DNA from: Chromobacterium sp. IIBBL 290-4
GTDB taxonomy: Bacteria > Pseudomonadota > Gammaproteobacteria > Burkholderiales > Chromobacteriaceae
Direction: 5' to 3'
Assembly: GCF_024207115.1 (NCBI RefSeq)
Contig: NZ_CP100128.1
Location: forward strand, 2,728,001-2,792,000
DNA length: 64,000 nucleotides
This document shows, piece after piece, positions 1-9,039 of the stretch. Position numbers and translations under genes: made by a program. The stretch's first letter is position 1, and each line of letters opens with the position of its first letter. The notes beneath the pieces were generated by a model. It was not told where the DNA came from. It searched no databases and saw nothing but the letters and a program-made list of their open reading frames with translations.

Positions 1-255
1 GACGATCAGTTTCAGATGCGGCCAACGGTCGAGAAAACGGCGGGTCTCGCGCAGCAGATACAGGCCGCCATGTTCGTCCTCGTCCACCGACAGCAGGGTC
101 AGGATCAACTTGGGGGTGTGGGAGAAGCCCTCCAGCGGCGCGTCGCGCTTCTGATCGTCCACCAGCATGAAGCTGGGCAAGTAATCGCCCTTGCGCGGAA
201 AGTCGCCGATCACCGGCAGCATGTCGTCGCCGTATTGCACCCAGAAATCGCTCAT
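1..255 (-). CDS. Thiol peroxidase (Tpx)-like protein, 3' end outside the window
   Basis: The first 85 residues of a minus-strand gene are visible; the rest lies beyond base 1. The ATG is preceded by a strong AAGGAGG ribosome site. The stretch FPRKGDYLPSFMLVDD near residues 19-34 and the following strand-loop pattern resemble the N-terminal half of atypical 2-Cys peroxiredoxins of the Tpx family. By eye the Tpx loop S-I-D-T-G-V-C aligns with S-V-D-E-D-E-H at residues 56-62, so the peroxidatic cysteine is replaced by histidine and no Cys occurs in the visible part. This suggests a non-peroxidase member or a pseudo-enzyme. Family assignment is by memory of the Tpx pattern and is only moderately sure. 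Confidence 0.55.
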   Translation of the reverse strand, partial: MSDFWVQYGDDMLPVIGDFPRKGDYLPSFMLVDDQKRDAPLEGFSHTPKLILTLLSVDEDEHGGLYLLRETRRFLDRWPHLKLIV

Positions 256-330
256 GCTTCAGCCCCTCCTTATGATTTCATCGTGGACGAGGCTCGGACA
301 ATTGCAAGCAATCTGTTCTAAATACAACGA

Positions 331-354
331 AAAACCCGCCGGTTGGCGGGTTTT
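331..354 (-). terminator. Rho-independent terminator of dctA
   Basis: Perfect 10-bp stem AAAACCCGCC / GGCGGGTTTT with a GGTT loop, 20 bases past the dctA stop. Read on the minus strand it is followed by a T tract; it could also act on the other strand. Confidence 0.8.
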
Positions 355-374
355 GTGTTTCGAATAAAACGCAA

Positions 375-1700
375 TCAACTCGATTGCAGCGCGGGTTGCA
401 AGACGACATCCGGTTCCTTGCGCGGCGGCTTGGGCGGCTCGCCGCCGTTCAGCACCTGGTTCATCCTTTCCACGTCCAGCGCCTTTTCCCACTTGGCGAT
501 CACCACGGTGGCCACGCCGTTGCCGATCAGATTGGTGATGGCGCGCGCTTCGGACATGAAGCGGTCTATGCCTATCAGCAGCGCCAGGCCTTCCACCGGC
601 AACTTGCCGCCCAGCGTGGCCAGCGTGGCCGCCAGCGTGATAAAGCCGCCGCCGGTTACAGCCGCCGCGCCCTTGGAGGTGAGCAGCAGCACGCCGATGA
701 TGGCCAGCTCCTCGCCCAGCGTCAGGTTCACATTGGTGGCCTGGGCGATGAAGATCGCCGCCATGGTCAGGTAGATGGAGGTGCCGTCCAGGTTGAAGGA
801 ATAGCCGGTAGGCACCACCATGCCGACCACCGGCTTGGAACAGCCCAGGTTTTCCATCTTCTTCATGATGCCGGGCAGGGCGGATTCAGACGAAGAGGTG
901 CCCAGCACCAGCAGAATCTCTTCCTTGATATAGGCCAGGAACTTGATCAGGCTGAAGCCTGAGAAGCGGGCTATCGTGCCCAGCACGATGAAGACGAAGG
1001 CGAAGCAGGTCAGGTAGACGCAGGCCATCAGGAAGCCCAGCTGCTTCAGCGAGCCGATGCCGTACTTGCCTATGGTGAAGGCCATCGCGCCGAAAGCGCC
1101 GATCGGGGCCAGCTTCATCAGCATATTGATCACGCCGAACAGCGCATGCGAGAACTCGTCCAGGATGTGGACGATGGTCTTGCCGTTGTCGCCCATCTTG
1201 GTCAATGCCAGGCCCAGCAGCACCGAGAAGGTCAGCACCTGCAGGATTTCGCCGCTGGCGAAAGCGCCGACCACGGTGTCCGGAATGATGTGCAGCAGGA
1301 AGTCCACCGTGTTCATTTCCTTGGCGCCGGCGGTGAACTTGGCGATGTCCTTGGAGTGCAGCGTGTGCGGGTCGATATTGAGGCCTGCGCCCGGCTGCAG
1401 CAGGTTGACCACGATCAGGCCTATCACCAGCGCGAGGGTGGTGACGGCTTCGAAGTAGAACAGCGCCTTGATGCCGACGCGGCCGACTTCCTTCATATCG
1501 CCCATTTTGGCGATGCCGACCACGACGGTGGCGAAGATGATGGGCGCGATCATCATCTTGATCAGCTTGATGAAGGCGTCGCCCAGCGGTTTCATTTTGG
1601 CGCCGAGGTCCGGCATGAACGCGCCGAGCATGACGCCCAGCGTGATGGCGATCAGCACCTGCACATAGAGGCGCGAAAAGAAGGGGGTCTTGGTTTGCAT
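375..1700 (-). CDS. dctA: C4-dicarboxylate:cation symporter DctA
   Basis: Inner-membrane symporter of the DAACS family that takes up succinate, fumarate and malate. The 441-residue protein has the family length and about eight hydrophobic segments. The serine-rich re-entrant loop GTSSSES is at residues 267-273, SFNLDGTS at 301-308 and [12 protein letters not shown] with NGVA at 379-396; these are substrate- and cation-binding motifs of DctA/GltP proteins. Overall similarity to E. coli DctA is much closer than to GltP (for example [18 protein letters not shown]). GGGAGA lies just upstream of the ATG. It is a single-gene unit closed by its own terminator. No DctB/DctD genes are nearby. Confidence 0.93.
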   Translation of the reverse strand: MQTKTPFFSRLYVQVLIAITLGVMLGAFMPDLGAKMKPLGDAFIKLIKMMIAPIIFATVVVGIAKMGDMKEVGRVGIKALFYFEAVTTLALVIGLIVVNLLQPGAGLNIDPHTLHSKDIAKFTAGAKEMNTVDFLLHIIPDTVVGAFASGEILQVLTFSVLLGLALTKMGDNGKTIVHILDEFSHALFGVINMLMKLAPIGAFGAMAFTIGKYGIGSLKQLGFLMACVYLTCFAFVFIVLGTIARFSGFSLIKFLAYIKEEILLVLGTSSSESALPGIMKKMENLGCSKPVVGMVVPTGYSFNLDGTSIYLTMAAIFIAQATNVNLTLGEELAIIGVLLLTSKGAAAVTGGGFITLAATLATLGGKLPVEGLALLIGIDRFMSEARAITNLIGNGVATVVIAKWEKALDVERMNQVLNGGEPPKPPRKEPDVVLQPALQSS

Positions 1701-1843
1701 GGTTCTCCCGACTGGCGTTGGTTGCTTCGGATGCGGACTCTTCTTGGTCCATTCGCATACGATGCTAACAACAGTCGCCAGCCGGGGGCATAGGCGATAT
1801 CCCTATCCGGGATAACCCTGATGGCTTATCTGGAATGAATATC

Positions 1844-2446
1844 TCAGTGCAGCTGCTTCAGGTAGGAAGCGAAGCCGCTGAGCAGCATCTCCACCGAAAT
1901 GGCGGTCAGCACCAGGCCCATCAAGCGCTCCAGCGCGGTGATGGCCTGCTCGCCCAGCAGCTTTTGCAAGCGGTTGGAGAACAGGAAAACCACCGTGGTA
2001 ACCAGCATGCAGATGGTCAGCGCGCCCATCCACTCCAGCATGCGGCCCGGTTCGCGTGTGGACAGCAGCAGCACGGTGGCCATCGCCGACGGGCCGGCTA
2101 TCAGCGGGATGGCGATGGGCACGATGAAGGGCTCGCCGCTCATTTTGTCGCCGCCGAACACGCTGCCTTCGCCGGGGAAGATCATCTTGATGGCGATCAG
2201 GAACAGGATCACGCCGCCGGCGATGCGCATCGATTCGTCGGTCAGGTGCATCAGGTCCAGGAAATTGCGGCCGAACAGCATGAACACGGTCAGCACCAGG
2301 AAGGCGATCAGGCACTCGCGATACACCACGCGCTTGCGGCGTTCCGGCTTGACTTGCTTCAAGGCGGAGATGAACAGCGGAATATTGCCCAGCGGATCGG
2401 TGATCAGGATCAGCAGGATGGTGGCGGACAGGAAGGAGGTTTGCAT
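1844..2446 (-). CDS. MarC/YhgN family inner-membrane protein
   Basis: A 200-residue protein with about six hydrophobic segments. The start LLILITDPLGNIPLF is the signature of the MarC family (UPF0056), and the sequence is closest to the YhgN branch (FLIAIKMIFP, EPFIVPIAIPLIAGP, ALERLMGLVL). The molecular function of this family is not established; the old link of MarC to multiple antibiotic resistance was withdrawn. I chose the ATG at 2446 because homologues begin there; a TTG at 2458 would add four residues. Neither has a clear ribosome site. Confidence 0.85.
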   Translation of the reverse strand: MQTSFLSATILLILITDPLGNIPLFISALKQVKPERRKRVVYRECLIAFLVLTVFMLFGRNFLDLMHLTDESMRIAGGVILFLIAIKMIFPGEGSVFGGDKMSGEPFIVPIAIPLIAGPSAMATVLLLSTREPGRMLEWMGALTICMLVTTVVFLFSNRLQKLLGEQAITALERLMGLVLTAISVEMLLSGFASYLKQLH

Positions 2447-2566
2447 GGGTGTTGCCAAGTGGGTGGAGCAGCCGGCGATTATCGCATGGGGATGAAATGC
2501 CGGCGAGCGCCGATGCGACTGAAAATTATCAGTTTTTATGCGCTTCTATGCCAAAAGGCAAACAAA

Positions 2567-2592
2567 AACCGCCCGGCGCGAGCGGGGCGGTT
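2567..2592 (-). terminator. Terminator of the rRNA methyltransferase gene
   Basis: Stem AACCGCCC / GGGCGGTT with a GC-rich loop; on the minus strand it runs into TTTTTGTTTG. It lies 23 bases past the stop at 2615. Confidence 0.7.
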
Positions 2593-2614
2593 GGTTTGGG
2601 CTGGCTAACGACGA

Positions 2615-5341
2615 TTATTGTTCGTCGCCACCGATTTCCTCATCGGCGGCCTCGCCGTCCTTCTGCTTGCGCGCGCTGCCTTCCACCATATTGATGACGA
2701 ACAAGCGGCATTGCAGCGAGCCGTTGAACAGCGGCGTGCGGCGCTTGGGCGCCAGGCGGATCAACTTGCCCAGGCGCAGGTCGCCGCTGAACAGGCAGGC
2801 GGTCCAGCCGGCGAAGTGGGCCTTCAGCCAGTCGCCCAGCTCCGGATACCATTCGGCCAGTTGGTCCTGCTCTTCCAGACGCACGCCATAGGGCGGGTTG
2901 GTGACGATCAGGCCGTGTTCGGCGTGCGGGCGGGTGGCGGTCACGTCGGCGGCGGTCAGCTCGACCAGGCCAGCCAGGCCGGCGCGTTCCAGATTGTCGC
3001 GGGCGATATTGATCATCGCCTGCGAGCGGTCGGAGCCGTGGATGGCCAGCTTGGCGGCCGGCTGTTCCGCCTGGCGGGCATCCAGCTGCAGTCTTTCCCA
3101 GTTGGCGGAATCGAAGCTGGACAGCAGTTCAAAGCCGAAGCGGCGGTTGCGGCCGGGGGCGCGCTTCAGCGCGATGTCGGCGGCTTCTACCAGGATGGTG
3201 CCGCTGCCGCACATCGGGTCCAGCAGCGCTTGGCTGCCGTCGTAGCCGGCCAGCAGCAACAGGCCGGCGGCCAGGTTTTCGCGCAGCGGGGCCTCGCCGG
3301 TTTCTTCGCGCCAGCCGCGCTTGAACAGCGGCTCGCCGCTGGTGTCCAGGTAAATGGTGGCTTCGTCTGCGCTCAGGAAGACATTGACGCGGACGTCGGG
3401 GCTGCGGGTGTCCACATTCGGGCGGCCCAGCTGCGCCTGGCGGAAGCGGTCGCAGATCGCGTCCTTCACCATCAGGCCTACGTAGTCCAGGCTCTTGACG
3501 CGGGCGCCGATGCCGTCGGCCTTCAGCTTGATGGTGCGCGACACTTCAAACCAGCGCGGCCAGTCCACGCTCATCGCCAGACGGTAGATGTCCTGTTCGA
3601 CGCGGTAGCCGCCGTGGGCCAGGCGCAGCAGGATGCGGCTGGCGGTGCGGCAGTGCAGGTTGGCCGCCATCATCAGGCGGGCGTCGCCGCTGAAGGCCAC
3701 GCCGCCGTCTGCCGGGGCGATGTCGGCTGCGCCTAGCGCCAGCAATTCGTCGGCCAGCACTTGCTCCAGGCCGCGTGGGCAGGGAGCGAACAGCGCCAGT
3801 TTGCTGTCCAGGCGGCTGGTGACGGTGCGTTCGACGCGCGGCGCGTGCTCGTGGGAGCGCTCCTCATGCTGCGGACGCTCGAAGGCGCGCTGCTCGAAGC
3901 GGCGCTGCGGATTATCCAGGCGATGCGAGTCGCCCAGCGGCTTCAGGCCGCGGTCTTCGCGCTGGAAGCCGCCGCGGTCATTGTCTTCGCGCTTGCCGAA
4001 CAGCTTGCGCGGAGCGTTTTCGTCGCGCGGTTCGCGGTTCTCGCGCGGAGCTCGGTCCTGCCATTGCGGTTTGTCGTCGCGGCGGAAGCGGTTGTCGCGC
4101 TCGCCGTCTTCACGCTTGTTGAACATCTGGCGCGGAGCCTGCTCGTCGCGCGGTTCGCGCGGGGCACGGTCTTGCCATTGCGGCTTGTCGTCGCGGCGGA
4201 AGCGGTTGTCGCGTTCGCCGCCTTCGCGCTGGCCGAACAGCTTGCGCGGGGCGTTTTCATCGCGCGGCTCGCGGTTCTCGCGCGGGGCGCGGTCCTGCCA
4301 TTGCGGCTTGTCGTCGCGCTGGAAGCGGTTGTCGCGTTCGTCGCCCTCGCGCTTGCCGAACAGCTTGCGCGGGGCGTTGTCATCCTGGTGTTCGCGATCC
4401 TGTCGCGGCGCGCGGTCCTGCCATTGCGGCTTGTCGTCGCGGCGGAAGCGGTTGTCGCGCTCGCCGTCCTCGCGCTTGCCGAACGGCCTGCGCGGGGCGT
4501 TTTCATCGCGCGGCTCGCGGTTCTCGCGCGGGGCGCGGTCTTGCCATTGCGGTTTGTCGTCGCGTTGGAAGCGATTGTCGCGCTCGCCTTCGGCGCGCGG
4601 CTTGAACTGGCGCGGCGGCGCGTCTTCGGTGTGCAGCGGCTTGCGGCCGGACGGGCCGCGGTCGCGGCTGTAGCGCTTGTCCTGGCCTTCGGCGCGCGGC
4701 GCGCGGTCTTCGCCTTCCGGCAACGGCTTGCGGTTGGACGGGCCGCGGTCGCGATCATAACGGCGTTCGCCGTCGCGCTGTTCGAAGCGGGGTTTGTTGT
4801 CGCGCGGCTGCCATTCTTTGCGCTCGCCGTCGCGCTGTTCGAAGCGGGGCTTGTTGTCGCGCGGCTGCCATTCTTTGCGCTCGCCGTCGCGCTGTTCGAA
4901 GCGGGGCTTGTTGTCGCGTGGCTGCCATTCTTTGCGTTCGCCGTCGCGCTTGTCGAAGCGGGGCTTGTTGTCGCGCGGTTTCCACTCCTGGCGCTCGCCG
5001 TCGCGGTTAAAGCGTTTGTCCTGGCCCTCCGGACGCGGGCCGGATTCGAAACGGCGCTCGTCCTGGCGCGGCTTCCAGCCCGGCTTGCCGCCTTCGCGCG
5101 GCGCTTGGCCTTCATCCTGGCGCGGCGGGCGCTTGTCGAAGCGTTGATCATTGCGGCGTTCCTGCCAGTCCGGCTTGCCTACGCCCGGACGCGGGCCGGA
5201 GTAAGGCGCGCGCGGCTTGTCGGCGCGAGGAGGCTGCTCGCCGTCCCGCGGGGGCTGGCCGGCCGGCGAGTTGGCCGCGCGTTCACGGCTGGTTAAATCG
5301 CGGCGCAGGTTGGCGCGTTGGCGGGAGCGGAAACTGGACAT
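2615..5341 (-). CDS. RlmL-type 23S rRNA (guanine-N2) methyltransferase with a long repetitive charged N-terminal arm
   Basis: The C-terminal ~395 residues form a complete THUMP-methyltransferase protein of the RlmL/YpsC type: FAPCPRGLEQVLADEL starts at residue 518, the THUMP region spans about 530-665, the SAM-binding motif DPMCGSGT is at 708-715 and the catalytic NPPYG motif at 815-819. The expected role is N2-methylation of a guanine in 23S rRNA (G2445 in E. coli). The RlmK half found in E. coli is absent. The first ~510 residues are not found in typical members: they are almost only R, D, E, K, Q, P, G and N, with two tandem repeat blocks (four 19-residue units at 113-188; five 38-41-residue units at 252-453). 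This arm is predicted disordered and probably binds RNA. The far N-terminus (FRSRQRANLRRDL) is the likely start; no other start is better supported. Confidence 0.85.
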   Translation of the reverse strand: MSSFRSRQRANLRRDLTSRERAANSPAGQPPRDGEQPPRADKPRAPYSGPRPGVGKPDWQERRNDQRFDKRPPRQDEGQAPREGGKPGWKPRQDERRFESGPRPEGQDKRFNRDGERQEWKPRDNKPRFDKRDGERKEWQPRDNKPRFEQRDGERKEWQPRDNKPRFEQRDGERKEWQPRDNKPRFEQRDGERRYDRDRGPSNRKPLPEGEDRAPRAEGQDKRYSRDRGPSGRKPLHTEDAPPRQFKPRAEGERDNRFQRDDKPQWQDRAPRENREPRDENAPRRPFGKREDGERDNRFRRDDKPQWQDRAPRQDREHQDDNAPRKLFGKREGDERDNRFQRDDKPQWQDRAPRENREPRDENAPRKLFGQREGGERDNRFRRDDKPQWQDRAPREPRDEQAPRQMFNKREDGERDNRFRRDDKPQWQDRAPRENREPRDENAPRKLFGKREDNDRGGFQREDRGLKPLGDSHRLDNPQRRFEQRAFERPQHEERSHEHAPRVERTVTSRLDSKLALFAPCPRGLEQVLADELLALGAADIAPADGGVAFSGDARLMMAANLHCRTASRILLRLAHGGYRVEQDIYRLAMSVDWPRWFEVSRTIKLKADGIGARVKSLDYVGLMVKDAICDRFRQAQLGRPNVDTRSPDVRVNVFLSADEATIYLDTSGEPLFKRGWREETGEAPLRENLAAGLLLLAGYDGSQALLDPMCGSGTILVEAADIALKRAPGRNRRFGFELLSSFDSANWERLQLDARQAEQPAAKLAIHGSDRSQAMINIARDNLERAGLAGLVELTAADVTATRPHAEHGLIVTNPPYGVRLEEQDQLAEWYPELGDWLKAHFAGWTACLFSGDLRLGKLIRLAPKRRTPLFNGSLQCRLFVINMVEGSARKQKDGEAADEEIGGDEQ
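3983..4588 (-). repeat. Five tandem coding repeats of 123 bp (one of 114 bp)
   Basis: Encodes residues 252-453 of the methyltransferase arm. Each unit begins (G/D)ERDNRF(R/Q)RDDKPQWQD and ends in a K/QRE turn; four units have 41 residues and one has 38. All lengths are multiples of three, so copy-number change would keep the frame. Confidence 0.9.
4778..5005 (-). repeat. Four tandem coding repeats of 57 bp
   Basis: Encodes residues 113-188. The unit is RDGERKEWQPRDNKPRFEQ (19 residues); three copies are identical in protein and nearly identical in DNA, and the fourth (first in protein order) is slightly diverged. The near-identity in DNA suggests recent expansion. Confidence 0.92.
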
Positions 5342-5467
5342 TGAAACGACCTCGAATGATCAAACTTTATAAGTAATCCTTTAATTTTAACGCAATTATC
5401 GTCCGCCTGCTTGGTGGCGCAGAGGCTTTCCGTTACCATAACCGGTTCGATTCAGCGATGGAATGCG

Positions 5468-6514
5468 ATGTTGCGCAGCAGTTTCGCCACCCGCTTGGTG
5501 GCCTGGCAAAGGCGGCACGGCCGCCACGACCTGCCGTGGCAGGTCAAGGACCCGTATCGGGTGTGGCTGTCCGAGATCATGCTGCAGCAGACTCAGGTCA
5601 AGAGCGTGCTCGACTATTACCCGCGCTTCCTGGCGCGTTTCCCGGATGTGGCGGCGCTGGCCGCCGCGCCGGTGGACGACGTGCTGGCGCAGTGGAGCGG
5701 CCTGGGCTATTACAGCCGCGCCCGCAATCTGCACAAGGCGGCGCGCATGGTGATGGACGAGTTCGGCGGGGCGTTTCCGGCCGAGCGCGAGCGGCTCGAG
5801 CGGCTGCCCGGCGTGGGGCGTTCCACTGCGGCGGCGATTTCGGCCTTCGCCTTTGGGCGGCGCGAGACTATTCTGGACGGCAATGTCAAACGGGTGCTGG
5901 CGCGTTGTTTCGGCATAGACGGTTTCCCCGGCGACAAGGCGATAGAAAAACGCATGTGGGCGCTGGCCGAGGAAATACTGCCGGCGCAGGCCGCCGATAT
6001 CGGCCCCTATGTGCAAGGCCTGATGGACTTGGGCGCGACGGTGTGCGGCCGCGGCAAGCCCGCCTGTACTGCCTGTCCGATGGTGGATGGCTGCGCGGCG
6101 GCGCGCGAGGGGCGCACCGGCGAGCTGCCGACACCCAGGCCGAAAAAAACGGTGCCGACGCGGCAGACGGTGATGTTGCTGGCGCGGCATGGCGACAAAG
6201 TCTGGCTGGAGCGCCGTCCGCCGACCGGCATCTGGGGCGGCTTGTTGTCCTTGCCGGAGTTCGCCAGCACATTCGAGATTGACGACTGGCTGCGGCAAGC
6301 GGGCGAGGGCGACATGCTGCCCGCCTGGCCGGAGTTGGAACATGTATTTACCCATTTTCGCCTGATCATCACGCCGCAACCGGTGCGTCTGGACCAGTTG
6401 CAAGCGCGAGGCGTGGCCGAGGCCGATGGCCAGTGGCTGAAGATCGATCAGGCGGTGGATGCCGGCGTGCCTGCGCCGGTGAGGCGCCTGCTGCTCAGGC
6501 TGGCGTCGGATTGA
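5468..6514 (+). CDS. mutY: A/G-specific adenine DNA glycosylase MutY
   Basis: Removes adenine mispaired with 8-oxoguanine in base-excision repair. The 348-residue protein has the family length. The catalytic Glu is E36 (SEIMLQQTQV), the helix-hairpin-helix is LPGVGRSTAAAI at 113-124, the GPD-loop Asp is D137 (ILDGNVKRV), and the [4Fe-4S] ligands C193, C200, C203 and C209 have the C-x6-C-x2-C-x5-C spacing. A C-terminal NUDIX-like 8-oxoG recognition domain follows (about 225-348). The ATG at 5468 is preferred because E36 then matches the E. coli position; a TTG at 5411 would add 19 unlikely residues. It is divergent from the rRNA methyltransferase gene. Confidence 0.95.
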   Translation: MLRSSFATRLVAWQRRHGRHDLPWQVKDPYRVWLSEIMLQQTQVKSVLDYYPRFLARFPDVAALAAAPVDDVLAQWSGLGYYSRARNLHKAARMVMDEFGGAFPAERERLERLPGVGRSTAAAISAFAFGRRETILDGNVKRVLARCFGIDGFPGDKAIEKRMWALAEEILPAQAADIGPYVQGLMDLGATVCGRGKPACTACPMVDGCAAAREGRTGELPTPRPKKTVPTRQTVMLLARHGDKVWLERRPPTGIWGGLLSLPEFASTFEIDDWLRQAGEGDMLPAWPELEHVFTHFRLIITPQPVRLDQLQARGVAEADGQWLKIDQAVDAGVPAPVRRLLLRLASD

Positions 6515-6606
6515 CGAGGGCGGGCGAGGGCCCGCCTATTGTGGCAAATGGCCGGTCGCGCGCCGGCTTACAATAGAAGACGGCTGGTCCGTCCTGATAG
6601 ACAGAT

Positions 6607-8811
6607 ATGGTTTCCGTAGTCCGCACCGTTGCCGATACCCTGGCCGACGCCGCCGATCCGGCGCGCTGGCTGGAGCGCTTGTCCGCCGCCTATCCCGCCG
6701 AAGACGGCCGGATGTTGGCGCGCGCCTTCGAGGCTGCCCGCGAACTGTACAAGGGCAAGACTGTTTCCTCCACTGGCGAAGACCTGTTCAACCACGCGGT
6801 GGCCGCCGCCGCCATTGTGGCCGACCTGCACCTGCTGCCCGACGCCATCGCGGCGACGCTGCTGTTCGCCGTGCCCGATCACAAGCCGGAATGGCAACTG
6901 TGGGTGACGGAAACCTTCAACGCCACCATCGCCATGCTGGTGGATGGCGTAGGCGGCGTGCGCCGCATCACCGAATTCGCCCGCATCGACAAGATGGCCA
7001 CGCCGGAGGACTGCGCGCGCCAGGCCGAGACCATGCGCAAGATGCTGCTGGCGATGGTGGCGGACATCCGCGTGGTGCTGATCAAGCTGGCTTGGCGCAC
7101 CCAGACCATGCATTACCTGGCCAATGTGCAGGACGAGGCGACGCGCCGCCGCATCGGCAGCGAGACGCTGGAGCTGTTCGCGCCCTTGGCCAACCGCCTG
7201 GGCGTGTGGCAGATCAAGTGGGAGCTGGAGGATCTGGGCCTCAGGCATACCGAGCCGGATACCTACAAGAAGATCGCCAAACTGCTGGATGAGCGCCGGC
7301 TGGAGCGCATCGACTATATCGAGCGGGTGCTGGACATCCTGCGCGAAGAATTGAAGAAAGCAGGGGTCAAGGCCGAAGTGGCCGGCCGGCCCAAGCACAT
7401 CTATTCCATCTGGAAAAAGATGAAAAAGAAAAAGCTCGACTTCTCCGAGCTTTACGACATCCGCGCGGTGCGCATCCTGGTGGACAAGCTGCCGGACTGC
7501 TACACCGCGCTCGGCATCATCCACGGCATGTGGCAGCCGATACGCGGCGAATTCGACGACTACATCTCCCATCCCAAGGCCAATAACTACCGCAGCCTGC
7601 ACACCGCGGTGGTGGGGCCGGAGGACAAGGCGCTGGAGGTGCAGATCCGCACCTTCGAGATGCACGAGCACGCCGAGTTCGGCGTGGCGGCGCATTGGCG
7701 CTACAAAGAGGGCGGCAAGGGCGACGCGGCCTACGAGGAGAAGATCTCCTGGCTGCGCCAGCTGCTGGATTGGCGCGAGGAAATGTCGGACCGCGAAGGC
7801 CTGGCCGAAGCCTTCAAGACCGAGCTGTTCGCCGACACCATCTATGTGCTGACGCCGCAGGGCAAGGTGCTGGCGCTGCCGCAGGGCGCCACGCCGATCG
7901 ACTTCGCTTACGCCATCCACTCCGGCCTGGGCAACCGCTGCCGCGGCGCCAAGGTGGAAGGGCAGATCGTGCCGCTGTCCACGCCGCTGCAGAACGGGCA
8001 GCGGGTGGAGGTGCTGGTGGCCAAGGAGGGCGGGCCGTCGGTCAACTGGCTGCACGACGGCTGGGTGAAGAGCCACCGCGCCATCTCCAAGATCCGCCAG
8101 TACATCCGGCTGCAAAACGCCGACACGGTGCGCGAAACCGGCAAGGCCTTGTTCGAGCGCGAACTCGCGCGCCGTCCGCATATCCAACCCAATTTGCTGC
8201 AGTTGGCGGAGAAGCTGGGCTACGACAAGCTGGAAGAAGTCTACGGCGCGCTGGGCCACGGCGAGCTGACCACCCGTTCGGTGGCCAACGCCATCACCAG
8301 CCTGGCGCCGCCGCCGGCGGTGGATGTATTGCCGGAAAGCCTGGTTCGGGCCAGCAAGGGCGGGCCGGACGCCGGCGGCGTGCTGATCGAGGGCGTGGAC
8401 AATCTGATGACGGTGCTGGCCAAGTGCTGCAAGCCGGCGCCGCCCGACCAGGTGATGGGTTTCGTCACCAAGGGGCGCGGCATTTCCATCCACCGCAGCA
8501 GCTGCCTGACTTTGAAGAAACTGTCGCAGGAAGTGCCGGAGCGCTTGATCGCGGCGGAGTGGGGCGAGCTGAAAAACAGCGTATTCCCTATCGACATCGA
8601 AGTGATGTCGCAGGACCGCCCCGGCTTGCTGCGCGACATTTCCGATGTGCTGTCGCGCGAAAAGCTCAACCTGATAGGCGTGAACACGCTGTCGCGCGAT
8701 CTGAAGAGCCGTTTGCGGCTGACGGTGGAGGTGCGCCAGGTGCAGGATATCAGCCGCGTGTTGTCGCGGATGATGGAATTGTCCGGCGTGCAAGAAGCGC
8801 GCCGTATTTAG
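6607..8811 (+). CDS. relA: GTP pyrophosphokinase RelA ((p)ppGpp synthetase I)
   Basis: Makes (p)ppGpp on ribosomes carrying uncharged tRNA. The 734-residue protein has the long RelA-SpoT layout: pseudo-hydrolase (~40-200), synthetase (~240-360), TGS (~405-465), the zinc-finger region with CC at 607-608, and a C-terminal ACT domain. The synthetase contains E-F-D-D at 315-318, the acidic EXDD motif of monofunctional RelA rather than the RXKD of SpoT. In the N-terminal domain the HD pair is lost (LLFAVPD where hydrolases have LLHD), so hydrolase activity is not expected. The ATG at 6607 follows mutY by 92 bases. It is a single gene with its own terminator. Confidence 0.95.
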   Translation: MVSVVRTVADTLADAADPARWLERLSAAYPAEDGRMLARAFEAARELYKGKTVSSTGEDLFNHAVAAAAIVADLHLLPDAIAATLLFAVPDHKPEWQLWVTETFNATIAMLVDGVGGVRRITEFARIDKMATPEDCARQAETMRKMLLAMVADIRVVLIKLAWRTQTMHYLANVQDEATRRRIGSETLELFAPLANRLGVWQIKWELEDLGLRHTEPDTYKKIAKLLDERRLERIDYIERVLDILREELKKAGVKAEVAGRPKHIYSIWKKMKKKKLDFSELYDIRAVRILVDKLPDCYTALGIIHGMWQPIRGEFDDYISHPKANNYRSLHTAVVGPEDKALEVQIRTFEMHEHAEFGVAAHWRYKEGGKGDAAYEEKISWLRQLLDWREEMSDREGLAEAFKTELFADTIYVLTPQGKVLALPQGATPIDFAYAIHSGLGNRCRGAKVEGQIVPLSTPLQNGQRVEVLVAKEGGPSVNWLHDGWVKSHRAISKIRQYIRLQNADTVRETGKALFERELARRPHIQPNLLQLAEKLGYDKLEEVYGALGHGELTTRSVANAITSLAPPPAVDVLPESLVRASKGGPDAGGVLIEGVDNLMTVLAKCCKPAPPDQVMGFVTKGRGISIHRSSCLTLKKLSQEVPERLIAAEWGELKNSVFPIDIEVMSQDRPGLLRDISDVLSREKLNLIGVNTLSRDLKSRLRLTVEVRQVQDISRVLSRMMELSGVQEARRI

Positions 8812-8824
8812 CGAATGAAACGAC

Positions 8825-8870
8825 AAACCGGCTAGGAGGTCCGCCAGTCGGGCTTTTTAGCCGGTTTTGC
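8825..8870 (+). terminator. Terminator after relA
   Basis: Inverted repeat AAACCGGCTA (8825-8834) and TAGCCGGTTT (8858-8867) with a 23-base loop, then TTGCTTTT. Confidence 0.6.
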
Positions 8871-8935
8871 TTTTGGCGGGGCGCTCCGCGGGCGCGGTGC
8901 GATTTGCGTTTAAGCAAGTTCGGGTGATCCGCAAT

Positions 8936-8964
8936 TTGCTTTCACGTGAAGAAATTTTCATAAT
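8936..8964 (+). promoter_or_regulatory. Predicted deo promoter with a palindrome in the spacer
   Basis: TTGCTT (8936-8941), 17 bases, CATAAT (8959-8964). The perfect palindrome TTCACGTGAA (8941-8950) sits between the two boxes, the position expected for a repressor operator. A central CG is typical of LacI-family operators; that link is inference. Confidence 0.5.
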
Positions 8965-9039
8965 CCCATCCATACATCGGGCCAACATGCCGTCATGTCG
9001 ATCGCTGTGGCCCAGGGTGAAATCCGAGAGAGAACGACC

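Noticed and set aside
3761..5296. A 511-codon plus-strand frame with hydrophobic Ala/Leu/Val repeats
   Set aside because: It is the mirror of the repetitive R/D/E-rich arm of the methyltransferase on the other strand. It has no ribosome site, and its repeats arise only from the repeats of the real gene.
6568..8826. Long minus-strand frame opposite relA
   Set aside because: The plus frame is a full RelA with all domains; the opposite frame has no family resemblance and is a GC-rich codon-bias shadow.
8995..9039. N-terminal extension of deoC
   Set aside because: The extra 15 residues are not part of the DeoC fold and the ATG at 9040 has the better ribosome site.
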